A stretch of DNA of 52,076 nt from the IMG/VR virus record IMGVR_UViG_3300025120_000078, positions 1 through 52,076 of that record, one strand, 5' to 3'. The notes below the pieces were generated by a model, which worked only from the letters and a program-made list of their open reading frames with translations, ran no database searches and had not been told where the DNA came from. The stretch comes from a virus. Positions 1-8,510 of this stretch are shown in pieces. The number at the start of each line of letters is the position of its first letter. Position 1 is the stretch's first letter. The translations under genes were made by a program, and so were the position numbers.

Positions 1-123
1 TTTAAAGTACATAACATGTATAGTAAAACAGGAATTAAAAAAGTTGCTAAGACTATGTCTGATCACTTATCTTTAAAAAAAAGAGGTTATAATCACGATA
101 AAAGAAGAGCAAATAAAAAATAA
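1..123 (+). CDS. C-terminal fragment of a small basic protein
   Basis: An open frame runs in from the window edge and stops at TAA 121-123, giving the last 40 residues of a protein. The visible part is Lys/Arg-rich (ends RGYNHDKRRANKK). Its stop overlaps the ATG of the next gene by one base (TAATG), the coupling style used throughout this genome, which supports it being a real gene. No domain is recognisable in the fragment. It heads a run of three small basic proteins, so a nucleic-acid-associated role is possible but only inferred. Confidence 0.6.
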   Translation, partial: FKVHNMYSKTGIKKVAKTMSDHLSLKKRGYNHDKRRANKK

Positions 124-353
124 TGGGAGAACTAAAGAAATGGCGCGATGAAAACTGGGTTCGAATAGGAACAGATGGAAAAATAAAAGGCCCTTGTGGA
201 ACTTCTAAAAACAAAAAAAATCCTGATCGATGTTTGCCTATGGCTAAGGCTAAAAGTCTCTCTAAGCGAAAGCTTTCAGCTACAGCTCGAAAGAAAAAGA
301 AAGCAGGAGCGAAAGGAAAACAATTTGTTAAAAATGTAAAAGGAGTAAGGTAA
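123..353 (+). CDS. Small basic conserved phage protein, DUF5872-like
   Basis: 76 residues, very rich in Lys/Arg. The pattern W-x-R-I-G-T-D-G-K-I-K-G-P-C-G-T-S followed by K-N-P-D-R-C-L-P and a basic helix (LSKRKLSATARKKKKAG) matches, from memory, the DUF5872 family found in marine phages and some large viruses. Two cysteines (in GPCG and RCLP) are typical of that pattern. Function is unknown; the charge suggests DNA or RNA binding. It is translationally coupled at both ends (TAATG junctions at 121-125 and 351-355). Confidence 0.75.
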   Translation: MGELKKWRDENWVRIGTDGKIKGPCGTSKNKKNPDRCLPMAKAKSLSKRKLSATARKKKKAGAKGKQFVKNVKGVR

Positions 354-634
354 TGGCAATAAGAAAAACTACAAAAGGCAAAAACGCTAATTATAGAGCT
401 ACTAAAAAAGGTGCAGGCATGACTAAAAAAGGAGTTGCCGCATATAGAAGGGCTAATCCAGGTAGTAAGTTAAAAACTGCTGTTACTGGAAAAGTAAAGT
501 CTGGAAGTAAAAGAGCCAAAAGAAGAAAATCTTATTGCGCAAGATCTTTAGGTCAATTAAAAAGATCAAGTGCTAAAACACAAAATGATCCTAATTCAAG
601 AATAAGACAAGCAAGAAGACGCTGGAAGTGCTAA
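353..634 (+). CDS. Small basic conserved phage protein, DUF6321-like
   Basis: 93 residues, strongly basic. Recognisable conserved blocks are GAGMTKKGVAAYRRANPGSKLKTAV, then GSKRAKRRKSYCARSLGQ and a C-terminal NDPNSRIRQARRRWKC. I recall this as a widespread marine-phage protein (DUF6321-like); the exact family name is from memory. Function is unknown. It begins one base inside the stop of the preceding gene and is followed 16 bp later by the holin gene, so it belongs to the same late transcript. Confidence 0.7.
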   Translation: MAIRKTTKGKNANYRATKKGAGMTKKGVAAYRRANPGSKLKTAVTGKVKSGSKRAKRRKSYCARSLGQLKRSSAKTQNDPNSRIRQARRRWKC

Positions 635-650
635 TTTAAAATATATAAAA

Positions 651-1046
651 ATGAAAAAAATATTAAACTGGTTTGGCAGTAATGTTCTCAAAGATTTATT
701 AGGGGGTTTAGACAAATTATTTACTTCTAAAGAAGAGAAGATTAAAGCAGAAGCATTAATAAAAGAAATTATTTTAAGTAAGCAATTAGAACTACAAAGA
801 ATGCAAGCTGATATTATTATTGCAGAAGCAAAAGGCAATTGGCTTCAAAGAAGTTGGAGACCTGTTCTTATGTTGTGCTTTGGATTTATAGTTATGTATG
901 TAAAGTTTTTCGCACCTTTATTTGGTTGGGAGATTCCTGAGTTAGAAAATGAATTTTGGAACTTACTACAGTTAGGTATAGGGGGTTATGTTGTTGGAAG
1001 AAGTGCTGAAAAAATATCTAAGAATATTACCATTTCTAAAAAATAA
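651..1046 (+). CDS. Holin of the GTA/3TM type
   Basis: 131 residues: an N-terminal amphipathic/coiled region (1-62), then the signature NWLQRSWRP (63-71) leading directly into a hydrophobic segment (about 71-93) and a second one (about 103-117). The SWRP motif just before the membrane segment is typical of the GTA_holin_3TM family (PF11351), which perforates the inner membrane to release endolysin. No endolysin is visible next to it; it may lie left of position 1. The minus-strand frame over its 5' half is a shadow. Confidence 0.75.
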   Translation: MKKILNWFGSNVLKDLLGGLDKLFTSKEEKIKAEALIKEIILSKQLELQRMQADIIIAEAKGNWLQRSWRPVLMLCFGFIVMYVKFFAPLFGWEIPELENEFWNLLQLGIGGYVVGRSAEKISKNITISKK

Positions 1047-1064
1047 ACATAGAAAAAAAAAGAT

Positions 1065-1072
1065 TAACTTTG
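1065..1072 (+). promoter_or_regulatory. Bacteroidota-type -7 box (TAACTTTG)
   Basis: TAACTTTG matches the TAnnTTTG -7 consensus of Bacteroidota sigma-ABfr promoters and lies 23 bp before the ATG at 1096, in the gap after the holin gene. I see no clear TTTG -33 box upstream, so recognition may need a phage or activator factor. The identical octamer precedes the scaffold gene. Confidence 0.5.
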
Positions 1073-1095
1073 TATTTTAAAAATAAGCAAATTAA

Positions 1096-1806
1096 ATGGC
1101 AAGAATAAGTACATACGCAAATGACACTAATGTTGTAGGGGCTGACAAGTGGATTGGATCTGATTCTCAGAACAACATGCAGACTAAAAACTTTACTGCT
1201 CAAGCTGTTGCTGATTTTATAAATAAAACTGGAGGGCAAGCTCAAAATCTTCGATACACTTACAATGACACAACAGGATATGAAACAGGAACTCTTTCTT
1301 TTACAAATGGAGGAGCTGCAAATGTTTTATTAAATAGTATTACTACTATAAATGCAGGCATATACGATCAGAGAAGTGAAACATTAGATATATCTGAATT
1401 TATAACAGGAGCATTAAATCAGTCTGAAATATTATTAACTGATTGTACAGACGTGTCTAACTGGGCAATATATGCTGTAACATCTACTGTGAAAGGTGCT
1501 AATTTTTTAGTTTCTTTAAATTTAACATTTAAGGCAGGGGGTGGTAGCTTAATCGCTAATAAAGATTATTTCATATCTTTGCTAAAGTATGATAATATTG
1601 GTGGTGGTGATTTAAATTTTACTGTGGGGATACCTGGAAACAGTCTCACTTATTTAATAACTCACAATTTAAATAAATTCCCAGCAGTTTCTACTTTTGA
1701 AGACGGAACTCAAAAGGAAATATTTGGAGAAGTAACATATAACAATTTAAACCAGTGTACTTTAACTTTTACAAGTTTGTTTACTGGAACAGCAACATTT
1801 AATTAA
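1096..1806 (+). CDS. Virion-attached fibre-like protein with shared anchor and HNLN-type tip domain
   Basis: 236 residues. The N-terminus (MARISTYANDTNVVGADKW...TKNFTAQAVADFI) resembles that of the 177-residue protein at 7747-8280 (MAKIS...ADYLI..DAEN..MTKTCTISQI), suggesting a common virion-anchoring domain. The C-terminal about 60 residues contain THNLNKFPAVS and a beta-rich pattern also seen at the end of the 834-residue fibre (INHNLNTRNVIV). The middle is beta-rich with no catalytic motif. Probably a tail-fibre or adhesin component; the exact role is inferred from position and domain sharing. Confidence 0.65.
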   Translation: MARISTYANDTNVVGADKWIGSDSQNNMQTKNFTAQAVADFINKTGGQAQNLRYTYNDTTGYETGTLSFTNGGAANVLLNSITTINAGIYDQRSETLDISEFITGALNQSEILLTDCTDVSNWAIYAVTSTVKGANFLVSLNLTFKAGGGSLIANKDYFISLLKYDNIGGGDLNFTVGIPGNSLTYLITHNLNKFPAVSTFEDGTQKEIFGEVTYNNLNQCTLTFTSLFTGTATFN

Positions 1807-1818
1807 AAATAAAGAATT

Positions 1819-4323
1819 ATGGCAATAGGGTATTTAACTAACATTGATCTTAATAATAATCAGGTCAAAGATTTTAAGATTGATAACGCAACCTCCGATC
1901 CAACAGGATTAGCTGGTGAAGGGCAAATGATATATAGAACTGATACTAATCAGATGAAATATCATACAGGTTCTAATAACTGGGTAGCGTTTGGAACAAG
2001 TGGAGGTACAGTTACTTCCGTTAATTTAGGAAGCAGTACATCTACAATTAGTGTAACTGGAGGCCCTATTACTACAAATGGAACTATACAGGTTAATTTG
2101 CCAACTTCTGGAGTTACAGCAGGATCATATACAAGCGCTGACATTACAGTTAATGCTTATGGTATAATTACTGCCGCAGCAGATGGTGGAGCAGGAACAA
2201 TGACATCATGGAGAATAACAGGAGATAGTGGAACTTCTGCATCTGTTGAAGATAATGATTTAGTTACTATTCAAGGTGGCACTTATATTACCACATCAGC
2301 AAATGGATTTATTGTTGACGTAGAGCATGATGCTACTTCAAGATCAAATACTACATCTACTGGTGCGCCAGCGGCTGGAGCAACCTTTACTGCTGTTGAT
2401 TCTATAACTACAAACTCGACAGGTCACGTTACAGTAGTTAATACTAAAACAGTTACTATGCCAGCAGATAACCAGGGTGTTACTGAAGTTGACAGCGGTG
2501 CTGGTTTAATAACCTCACCTATTTCTGGAATTACATCAACTGGTAGCGTAGCTGTAGATTATGCAGGATCTGATAACGTTATATTATCAGCGGCTGATGG
2601 TGTTACGACACCAGTTACTGTTGCTTCAACAGATAAAATAATTATAAGTGACGCTACTGATAGCAATGTTAAATATGTAAATATATCTCAAATTACTTCA
2701 GCAATTGGTGGTGGAACAGTTACATCTGTATCGGCATCTCATGCTGGTAATGCATTTACAGCAGCTATTGGAGGAAACGCAAATGTTAATCCATCTGTTG
2801 ATATTACAATGGCTGGTACATCTGCTCAATATGTAAATGGTGCAGGTAATTTAACTACCTTCCCATCAATACCGCAAGGTGATATTACAAAGATTAGTGT
2901 TACAGCTCCAATAACAGGTGGTGGAGATGCAGGTGATGTAACTATAGGTCACGCAACTCAAACAGATACAGAAAGCACAAACGCAGCTACTTTAACTTTT
3001 GGAGGCACGTTTGAAGCTTATACAGATGTTACAACTAATGCAACTGGACACGTTACAGGACATAATGTAAAAACGTTTACAATGCCTGCTAATCCAAATG
3101 TTAATACAACCTCTTTACCAGTTAAAAATAGTGCAGGAACTACACAGTTCACATCTAACCAAACAACAGGTGTTAGATTTGCAGCAAGTGGAGCAACATC
3201 AATAGCTTTTTCTTCTGGAACTGAGTTAGTTACTTTTAGTTCTACTGATACCAACGAAACATATACATTACCAGTTTCTGCTGGTACTGCGGTTTCTGGT
3301 CATACGGTAGCAGACTTTGATTTAACAGCAGGAGGAACAGGCTCAGGTATAAAATCCAAAGTAACAGTTGCAGGTAAAAATGATAATATTTTAATAACAG
3401 AAACCACTGGTAACAATGGTGTTGTTAAAATTGCTTTAACGGACGATGTTACTATAGCAGACAGCTTAACAGTTACTCAAGATGTTTCAATAGGAAATGA
3501 CTTAAGTGTTTCAGGATCTGGTGCATTTACAGGACAAGTAACTGTCCCAACAGCAAACACAGGAACAAGCGCGCCAAACTTAGCTCAAGTAGAATTACTT
3601 ATTGCAGGAGTAGGTGTTTTCCAGGGAGCATATAATGCCTCTACAAATAGTCCAGCTTTATCTGGATCAAGTAACGTGGCTCTTAATTTAGGAGATTACT
3701 TTGTAGTATCAGTCGCAGGAGACAACGGAGGATATTTTCCAAACTTAGAACCTGGTGATTTTATATTTGCTAATGCAGATATAACAGGAAGTTCAAGTCC
3801 AGCAGCCTCAGTATATACAGTTGTTCAGGCAGATGCCAACATTGCTGCTGCTGGTAGCACAGATGGTGGAACAAATAAAGGTGTATCTGGATTTGATAGT
3901 GCAAACTTTACAGTAAGTGCAAATGGTTGGGTTCAATTAAACAATCAAGGTACATCAGGTGGTTATGGTAGTGTATCAGAAACAGTAAGTCTTTCAATTA
4001 ATGATGATGGTATTATTAGTTCAGCTTCAGAACAGGCAATTGCAATAACAGCATCTCAGGTAACTGATTTCTGTAGTGCAGTTGATACTTGTGTTGCTGA
4101 TAACGGAGTAACTGCAAATATTGGAGATGGTACTGCTACAGCTTATCAAATAAATCATAACTTAAACACAAGAAATGTAATTGTTTCATGCTACAGAAAC
4201 TCTTCACCATACGACACAGTAATGTTAGATGTTGAGAGAACAAGTGTGAATCAAGTTACTTTAAGAACAACAACTGCTTTAGCTTCTAACGCTGTTTCAG
4301 TTATTATTACAAAAGTAACATAG
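1819..4323 (+). CDS. Tail fibre / adhesin-like structural protein
   Basis: 834 residues, Thr/Ser/Gly/Ala/Val-rich and low in charge, as in trimeric beta fibres. It starts with a marine-phage fibre pattern (MAIGYLTNIDLNNNQVKDF, then GQMIYRTDTNQMKYHTG). Internal repeats include TNSTGHVTVVNTKTVTMPA (about 2410-2466) and TNATGHVTGHNVKTFTMPA (about 3031-3090). The C-terminus has the HNLN domain shared with the preceding protein. Likely part of host recognition. It ends in TAG and is 12 bp downstream of the previous gene. Confidence 0.7.
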   Translation: MAIGYLTNIDLNNNQVKDFKIDNATSDPTGLAGEGQMIYRTDTNQMKYHTGSNNWVAFGTSGGTVTSVNLGSSTSTISVTGGPITTNGTIQVNLPTSGVTAGSYTSADITVNAYGIITAAADGGAGTMTSWRITGDSGTSASVEDNDLVTIQGGTYITTSANGFIVDVEHDATSRSNTTSTGAPAAGATFTAVDSITTNSTGHVTVVNTKTVTMPADNQGVTEVDSGAGLITSPISGITSTGSVAVDYAGSDNVILSAADGVTTPVTVASTDKIIISDATDSNVKYVNISQITSAIGGGTVTSVSASHAGNAFTAAIGGNANVNPSVDITMAGTSAQYVNGAGNLTTFPSIPQGDITKISVTAPITGGGDAGDVTIGHATQTDTESTNAATLTFGGTFEAYTDVTTNATGHVTGHNVKTFTMPANPNVNTTSLPVKNSAGTTQFTSNQTTGVRFAASGATSIAFSSGTELVTFSSTDTNETYTLPVSAGTAVSGHTVADFDLTAGGTGSGIKSKVTVAGKNDNILITETTGNNGVVKIALTDDVTIADSLTVTQDVSIGNDLSVSGSGAFTGQVTVPTANTGTSAPNLAQVELLIAGVGVFQGAYNASTNSPALSGSSNVALNLGDYFVVSVAGDNGGYFPNLEPGDFIFANADITGSSSPAASVYTVVQADANIAAAGSTDGGTNKGVSGFDSANFTVSANGWVQLNNQGTSGGYGSVSETVSLSINDDGIISSASEQAIAITASQVTDFCSAVDTCVADNGVTANIGDGTATAYQINHNLNTRNVIVSCYRNSSPYDTVMLDVERTSVNQVTLRTTTALASNAVSVIITKVT

Positions 4324-4356
4324 TAGTATGTAACCTTTTAAAATAAATTCAATAAT

Positions 4357-7300
4357 ATGGCCATTAGTTTTTTAACAGGCGAATCGATAGATGGTGGTGT
4401 AACTTTAACAGGAAGTATAACGTTTAACACTGGCGGCAACGCATTTATAACCACTTCAGGTGGCGACTTAACATTACAAACTTCAACTGATGATATATTC
4501 TTAATAGCAGAAGATGATATTTCTTTAGCTGTAAACGGTGGTGATGTAGGTGTTTATATTTCAGGAGGCGGCGGAACTTCATTAAGATACAATAATTCTC
4601 AAAAGCTAATAACTACAAACACAGGAGTTACTGTAGCAGGTAGTAGATCAATATTTGCAGCTGACACAGTTGTTAATTCATATTCTGGTGCTTCTGTGAT
4701 TGAGGTATATAACAACGAAGCCTCTTCAATTCTTACTATACATCAAGATAATGGAAGCCATGAATCTCAATTACATTTTAGAACTGGTGGCAATGATACC
4801 TTTATTAGAGTTCCAGCAAGCACTAACGCTTTACAAATAGATTCTGAAACTACTACTGATGCGTTTATATTAAGTCATGCAGGTAACGGAACTTTTTCTG
4901 GAGACATAACAGTCTCAGGTGGAGATATTACTTTAGGCGGAATTTCAGGTAGAATACAAGGTGTTGTTACTGTACTATCTGGATCAGACGCTACGAGTAA
5001 AACTTATGTAGATAACGCAATAGCAGGTGCTGGTTCAGGAACTTTCTTACCACTTGCTGGTGGAACAATGACTGGTAATTTAAGATTAAATGATACCGTT
5101 AAACTTCAAGCAGGGACAAGTGGAGATTTAAATATATTCCATAATGCTACAAATTCTTATATAGAAAATGATACTGGCGATTTATACATAAGACAATTAG
5201 CAGATGATGGAGATGTATATTTTCAATGCGATAATGGCTCTGGTGGAACTGATAATTATTTTTATTTAGATGGTGGAATTACATCAATAATGGTCAATAA
5301 AGACATGTTGTTGTTTAATGATGGAAATGGTGGTAAACTTAAACTTGGTGCTTCACAAGACTTACAATTATTCCATGATGGTTCTCATAGTTATATAGAC
5401 GCAAATACTACTGGTGATTTATATATTAGATCACTAAATGATGACATTGTAATTCAAGCTTTTGATGACGTATTTATATACGCAGCAGCTGGCGATGATG
5501 GAATTAAGGTTATTGGAGATGGAGCAGTAGAGCTATACCACAACAACGTTAAAAAGTTTGAAACAACAAGCACAGGGGTTAGTGTAGCAGGAGAAGTTGT
5601 TTCAGGTTCTTCTTTAGTAAGTAAATCAACATCAACAGGTTCAGTAATAAGAACTACTACAGATGTAGAACCTTTTTTAGCATTTCAAAGAAACTCAGGA
5701 AATAATGGGGTAGGTGTTTTAAGGTTATTAGATGGTGGAGATTTAACTTTTGATACAGGTGTTACAGGAGCAAGTCAATCAACAAAATTAACTATAGATG
5801 GTGCAACAGGCAACGCAACTTTTGCAGGTGATCTAACAGTTTCAGGTGGAGATATTACATTAGGCGGAACAGGACGAATACAAGGTGTAGATACAGTAAG
5901 TGCTAATACAGATGCGGCTAATAAATTATACGTAGACAATGCTGTTGCAGGTGTAGGTACAGTAACAGGGAGTGGATCGAATACACGTATAGCTTTTTGG
6001 AGTAGTAATACAAATTTAACATCTGATGCAGATTTAACATATGCTACCGCAACAAATAGATTGTCTTCAGGTAATTATATAATACCAAACAATGGTGATT
6101 ACTTAGGGACAGATACAAGTGGAGCTGCAAGAACATTGATTTCTTTAACTTCTGGTAATGACGTTGAAGTTTCAAACGCTGCATTATCTTCTGGATCTGA
6201 CACTATAATATTTTTTGGAGACACCTTTAGGATAAAGGATGGAGGTTCTACTCGATTTTTAATACAATCAAATGGTACTATTTCTGGAGAGGGAAACACA
6301 TTTGATAGTGGGCCAATAAATTTAGAGGAAGAAAATAAAATTACATTTGATGCTGATGGTGATCAATGGAATTGGATCAAGTCTAATAGCGGTCAAATGG
6401 AAATGGCTGTTGGTCAAACCTTAAAATTAATAAACGAAGAGGAATCAATTTATGGTGATATAGAGGTTGAAAGTTTATACAGCTTTATTAACTCGACAAC
6501 CACAGCAAATGCTACGTATGTAGCTATCTACACTGACTCAGCGAGCAGTACAGTTCCGAGAAGACAAAAACCACAAACACCAGCTCAGTTCTTGTCAAAT
6601 GCTGGAGCTGTAACTCGAACTGGAACTCCTTCTAATGATCAACTGACTGTATGGACAAATTCAAATACTGTTGAAGGAACATCAGAGTTAACATTTAGCA
6701 ACAATATTTTAGCTATAAATGGAATAGTACAAGTAAAAGAAGCTTTAAGTTCTGTAAATTCTCTTTATTTAGGCGCAACTACCAGTAGTATATATTTAAG
6801 ACCTAAAGGTTATTCAAGTAGTACACTTCAAGCTGAATATAAGATTAGCGGACAATGGAATTGGTCAGAATATACAGCAACCGCGGTAACAACAACAGGA
6901 AGTTTAGATCCTAATCAAAATTTTCAAGCTGGATCTGAAGATACTTTAGCTCTCTTAGCAGTTGATACAGGAGGTAATGTAGTAAGAGGATCACAAGAAG
7001 GAACTTGGACATTTACTAAAGCTCAATTAGATGCGCTTACAACCACTACAACAACTGGTACTACTCTTATTAAAGCGCCTGGAGCAAACAAAGCTGTTAT
7101 TGTAGAAGAATCTAATTGGATGATAAAATATAGTGGCACAGGTTCTATGTCTTCTAATGGTTTTGAAATAAGACAAAGTACTAACACTCTTGCAAGTGCA
7201 GGTATATCAAGAATACCTTCTGGTAAGATAAACGAAATAATGAGTTCTTCACAAGGAACGCCTGCAAATCCAAGTTATGGATTTTATTCAAGAGATTTAC

Positions 7301-7443
7301 CTCAGTACAATAATGACGGAAGAACATTTGTTTGTAACAAAACAACATTTATAAACAGAATAACCACAAATGCAACTCCAGCTAATTTAATTAGCATATC
7401 TATAAAATTAAAATACAGAGTATTTGATTCAAATACTTTTTAA
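4357..7443 (+). CDS. Large repetitive tail fibre protein
   Basis: 1028 residues, built from short beta repeats. Two copies of a LQLFHDGSHSYID / LNIFHNATNSYIE block followed by GDLYIR lie at about 5115-5195 and 5355-5440, and two copies of a DITVSGGDITLGG / TYVDNA block at about 4890-5030 and 5815-5950. Such repeats are common in marine phage fibres. The last about 120 residues begin with IKAPGANKAVIVEE and end with IKLKYRV, a domain also present in the 177-residue protein downstream. I see no S74 peptidase chaperone signature. Probable receptor-binding fibre. Confidence 0.7.
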   Translation: MAISFLTGESIDGGVTLTGSITFNTGGNAFITTSGGDLTLQTSTDDIFLIAEDDISLAVNGGDVGVYISGGGGTSLRYNNSQKLITTNTGVTVAGSRSIFAADTVVNSYSGASVIEVYNNEASSILTIHQDNGSHESQLHFRTGGNDTFIRVPASTNALQIDSETTTDAFILSHAGNGTFSGDITVSGGDITLGGISGRIQGVVTVLSGSDATSKTYVDNAIAGAGSGTFLPLAGGTMTGNLRLNDTVKLQAGTSGDLNIFHNATNSYIENDTGDLYIRQLADDGDVYFQCDNGSGGTDNYFYLDGGITSIMVNKDMLLFNDGNGGKLKLGASQDLQLFHDGSHSYIDANTTGDLYIRSLNDDIVIQAFDDVFIYAAAGDDGIKVIGDGAVELYHNNVKKFETTSTGVSVAGEVVSGSSLVSKSTSTGSVIRTTTDVEPFLAFQRNSGNNGVGVLRLLDGGDLTFDTGVTGASQSTKLTIDGATGNATFAGDLTVSGGDITLGGTGRIQGVDTVSANTDAANKLYVDNAVAGVGTVTGSGSNTRIAFWSSNTNLTSDADLTYATATNRLSSGNYIIPNNGDYLGTDTSGAARTLISLTSGNDVEVSNAALSSGSDTIIFFGDTFRIKDGGSTRFLIQSNGTISGEGNTFDSGPINLEEENKITFDADGDQWNWIKSNSGQMEMAVGQTLKLINEEESIYGDIEVESLYSFINSTTTANATYVAIYTDSASSTVPRRQKPQTPAQFLSNAGAVTRTGTPSNDQLTVWTNSNTVEGTSELTFSNNILAINGIVQVKEALSSVNSLYLGATTSSIYLRPKGYSSSTLQAEYKISGQWNWSEYTATAVTTTGSLDPNQNFQAGSEDTLALLAVDTGGNVVRGSQEGTWTFTKAQLDALTTTTTTGTTLIKAPGANKAVIVEESNWMIKYSGTGSMSSNGFEIRQSTNTLASAGISRIPSGKINEIMSSSQGTPANPSYGFYSRDLPQYNNDGRTFVCNKTTFINRITTNATPANLISISIKLKYRVFDSNTF
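4890..5955 (+). repeat. Intragenic diverged direct repeats in the fibre gene
   Basis: The stretches about 4890-5030 and 5815-5955 encode the same order of motifs (GD-TVSGGDITLGG, GRIQGV, T-A-YVDNA-AG). Their DNA still shares runs such as tcaggtggagatatta and ttaggcgga. A second pair (about 5100-5190 and 5340-5430) lies between them. This indicates fibre growth by segment duplication. Confidence 0.6.
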
Positions 7444-7454
7444 TTAAAAATTAC

Positions 7455-7462
7455 TATATTTG
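7455..7462 (+). promoter_or_regulatory. Bacteroidota-type -7 box (TATATTTG)
   Basis: TATATTTG lies in the 42-bp gap after the 1028-residue fibre gene and 24 bp before the ATG at 7486. It fits the TAnnTTTG consensus. No convincing -33 box is visible, so it is a candidate only. Confidence 0.4.
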
Positions 7463-7485
7463 TATAAATAATAAAATATAATCAA

Positions 7486-7740
7486 ATGTCAAAACAATTA
7501 AGTAAAGAACAGTTAGAGTTATTACAAGGTTTGCAAAAACAATTTAATGATTCAAAATTTGAAATCGCAGATTTAGAAATTAAAAAAGCAGATCTTATAT
7601 CTGGTATAGCTGGTATTAAAGCAAAATTCGCAGAACAAGAGAAATCTTTAATGGAGGAATTTGGTAAAAATGCAGTTATTAATTTACAAACAGGTGAGGT
7701 TAAAGAAAAAGAAGAAAAACCTTTAGAGGTGACAGAATAA
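7486..7740 (+). CDS. Small coiled-coil protein of unknown function
   Basis: 84 residues, almost all predicted helix: a heptad-like stretch (about residues 5-60, LSKEQLELLQGLQKQF..., IADLEIKKADLI...) followed by a short tail with INLQTGEVKEKE. Small coiled-coil proteins of this kind sit among tail genes in related marine phages, but I cannot assign a function. It lies 6 bp before the next gene and behind its own candidate -7 box. Confidence 0.65.
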   Translation: MSKQLSKEQLELLQGLQKQFNDSKFEIADLEIKKADLISGIAGIKAKFAEQEKSLMEEFGKNAVINLQTGEVKEKEEKPLEVTE

Positions 7741-7746
7741 AAAAAC

Positions 7747-8280
7747 ATGGCAAAAATAAGCAACACATCAGCGTATCCTACTATTAGCAATCTTGATCCA
7801 GCAGATTATTTAATTATAACTGATGCGGAAAATAACTTAATGACTAAAACTTGCACTATATCGCAGATACAGTCTATTTTTGGTATTGACACGCTTGTTG
7901 CTCATGTAGAGGTAACATCAAAAGAGTTGTTAGGTTTATCTGGAGGAATGAGAATAATTGAAGCTCCAGGGGCTAATAAAGTTTTAGATATAATAGATAT
8001 TGCGGTGTATGGTCAATTCGGTTCTGGGGCTTATAATTTTTCCAGTGATTTAGAGTTTGATTGTGATTCCACTGTGTATGCATCGTTAGCTAATTCAACT
8101 GCAAATGGTAATGCAGATTATTCGATGAAGCTTATTTTAGGTGGAGGATCTGGTAATTCATTAGCTTTGTCTGCTAATAAACCTGTTAATTTATTTTCAA
8201 GTTCTGATCCAACACAAGGTGATGGTAAATTATTTGTCAATGTATTTTACAGAGTCCTAACATTAGGGACATCATTTTAA
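7747..8280 (+). CDS. Short virion-attached protein with anchor domain and APGANK-type tip
   Basis: 177 residues. The N-terminus resembles that of the 236-residue protein at 1096 (MA-IS...D-LI...DA-N---TK---I--I). The rest starts with MRIIEAPGANKVLDI and ends with LFVNVFYRV, matching the C-terminal domain of the 1028-residue fibre (IKAPGANKAVIV ... IKLKYRV). It therefore looks like the anchor of one fibre family joined directly to the tip of another. Likely structural; no enzyme motif seen. Confidence 0.6.
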   Translation: MAKISNTSAYPTISNLDPADYLIITDAENNLMTKTCTISQIQSIFGIDTLVAHVEVTSKELLGLSGGMRIIEAPGANKVLDIIDIAVYGQFGSGAYNFSSDLEFDCDSTVYASLANSTANGNADYSMKLILGGGSGNSLALSANKPVNLFSSSDPTQGDGKLFVNVFYRVLTLGTSF

Positions 8281-8285
8281 ATTAA

Positions 8286-8510
8286 ATGGACATAAGAAAA
8301 ATTTCAATCGGAGCAGATTATAAGTCTGGCGCTATGCACTATATAGTAGGTCAAGATGTTTTAGGTGGAAGCTACGGAATACATCTTATACAGCATGATG
8401 TTGCTTCAGAGTCTTACAAAATTTGGATTATGAAGCAGGATGAAGTTTTGCTTTGGAAAGAATTTAAGTGTACCTTACCTATATCTTTAGAATATAATAT
8501 AAATTTTTAA
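8286..8510 (+). CDS. Conserved small phage protein of unknown function
   Basis: 74 residues starting MDIRKISIGADYKSGAMHYIVGQ and ending LPISLEYNINF. I recognise the overall pattern as one recurring near structural genes of marine phages but know of no function. Predicted beta-rich, no membrane segment. Its TAA overlaps the ATG of the next gene (TAATG), so it is translationally coupled to the GroES-like gene. Confidence 0.65.
   Translation: MDIRKISIGADYKSGAMHYIVGQDVLGGSYGIHLIQHDVASESYKIWIMKQDEVLLWKEFKCTLPISLEYNINF

Noticed and set aside
7482-7790. 102-residue minus-strand frame opposite the coiled-coil gene
   Set aside because: Shadow of the + strand gene, no coupling or promoter, and composition typical of antisense reading.
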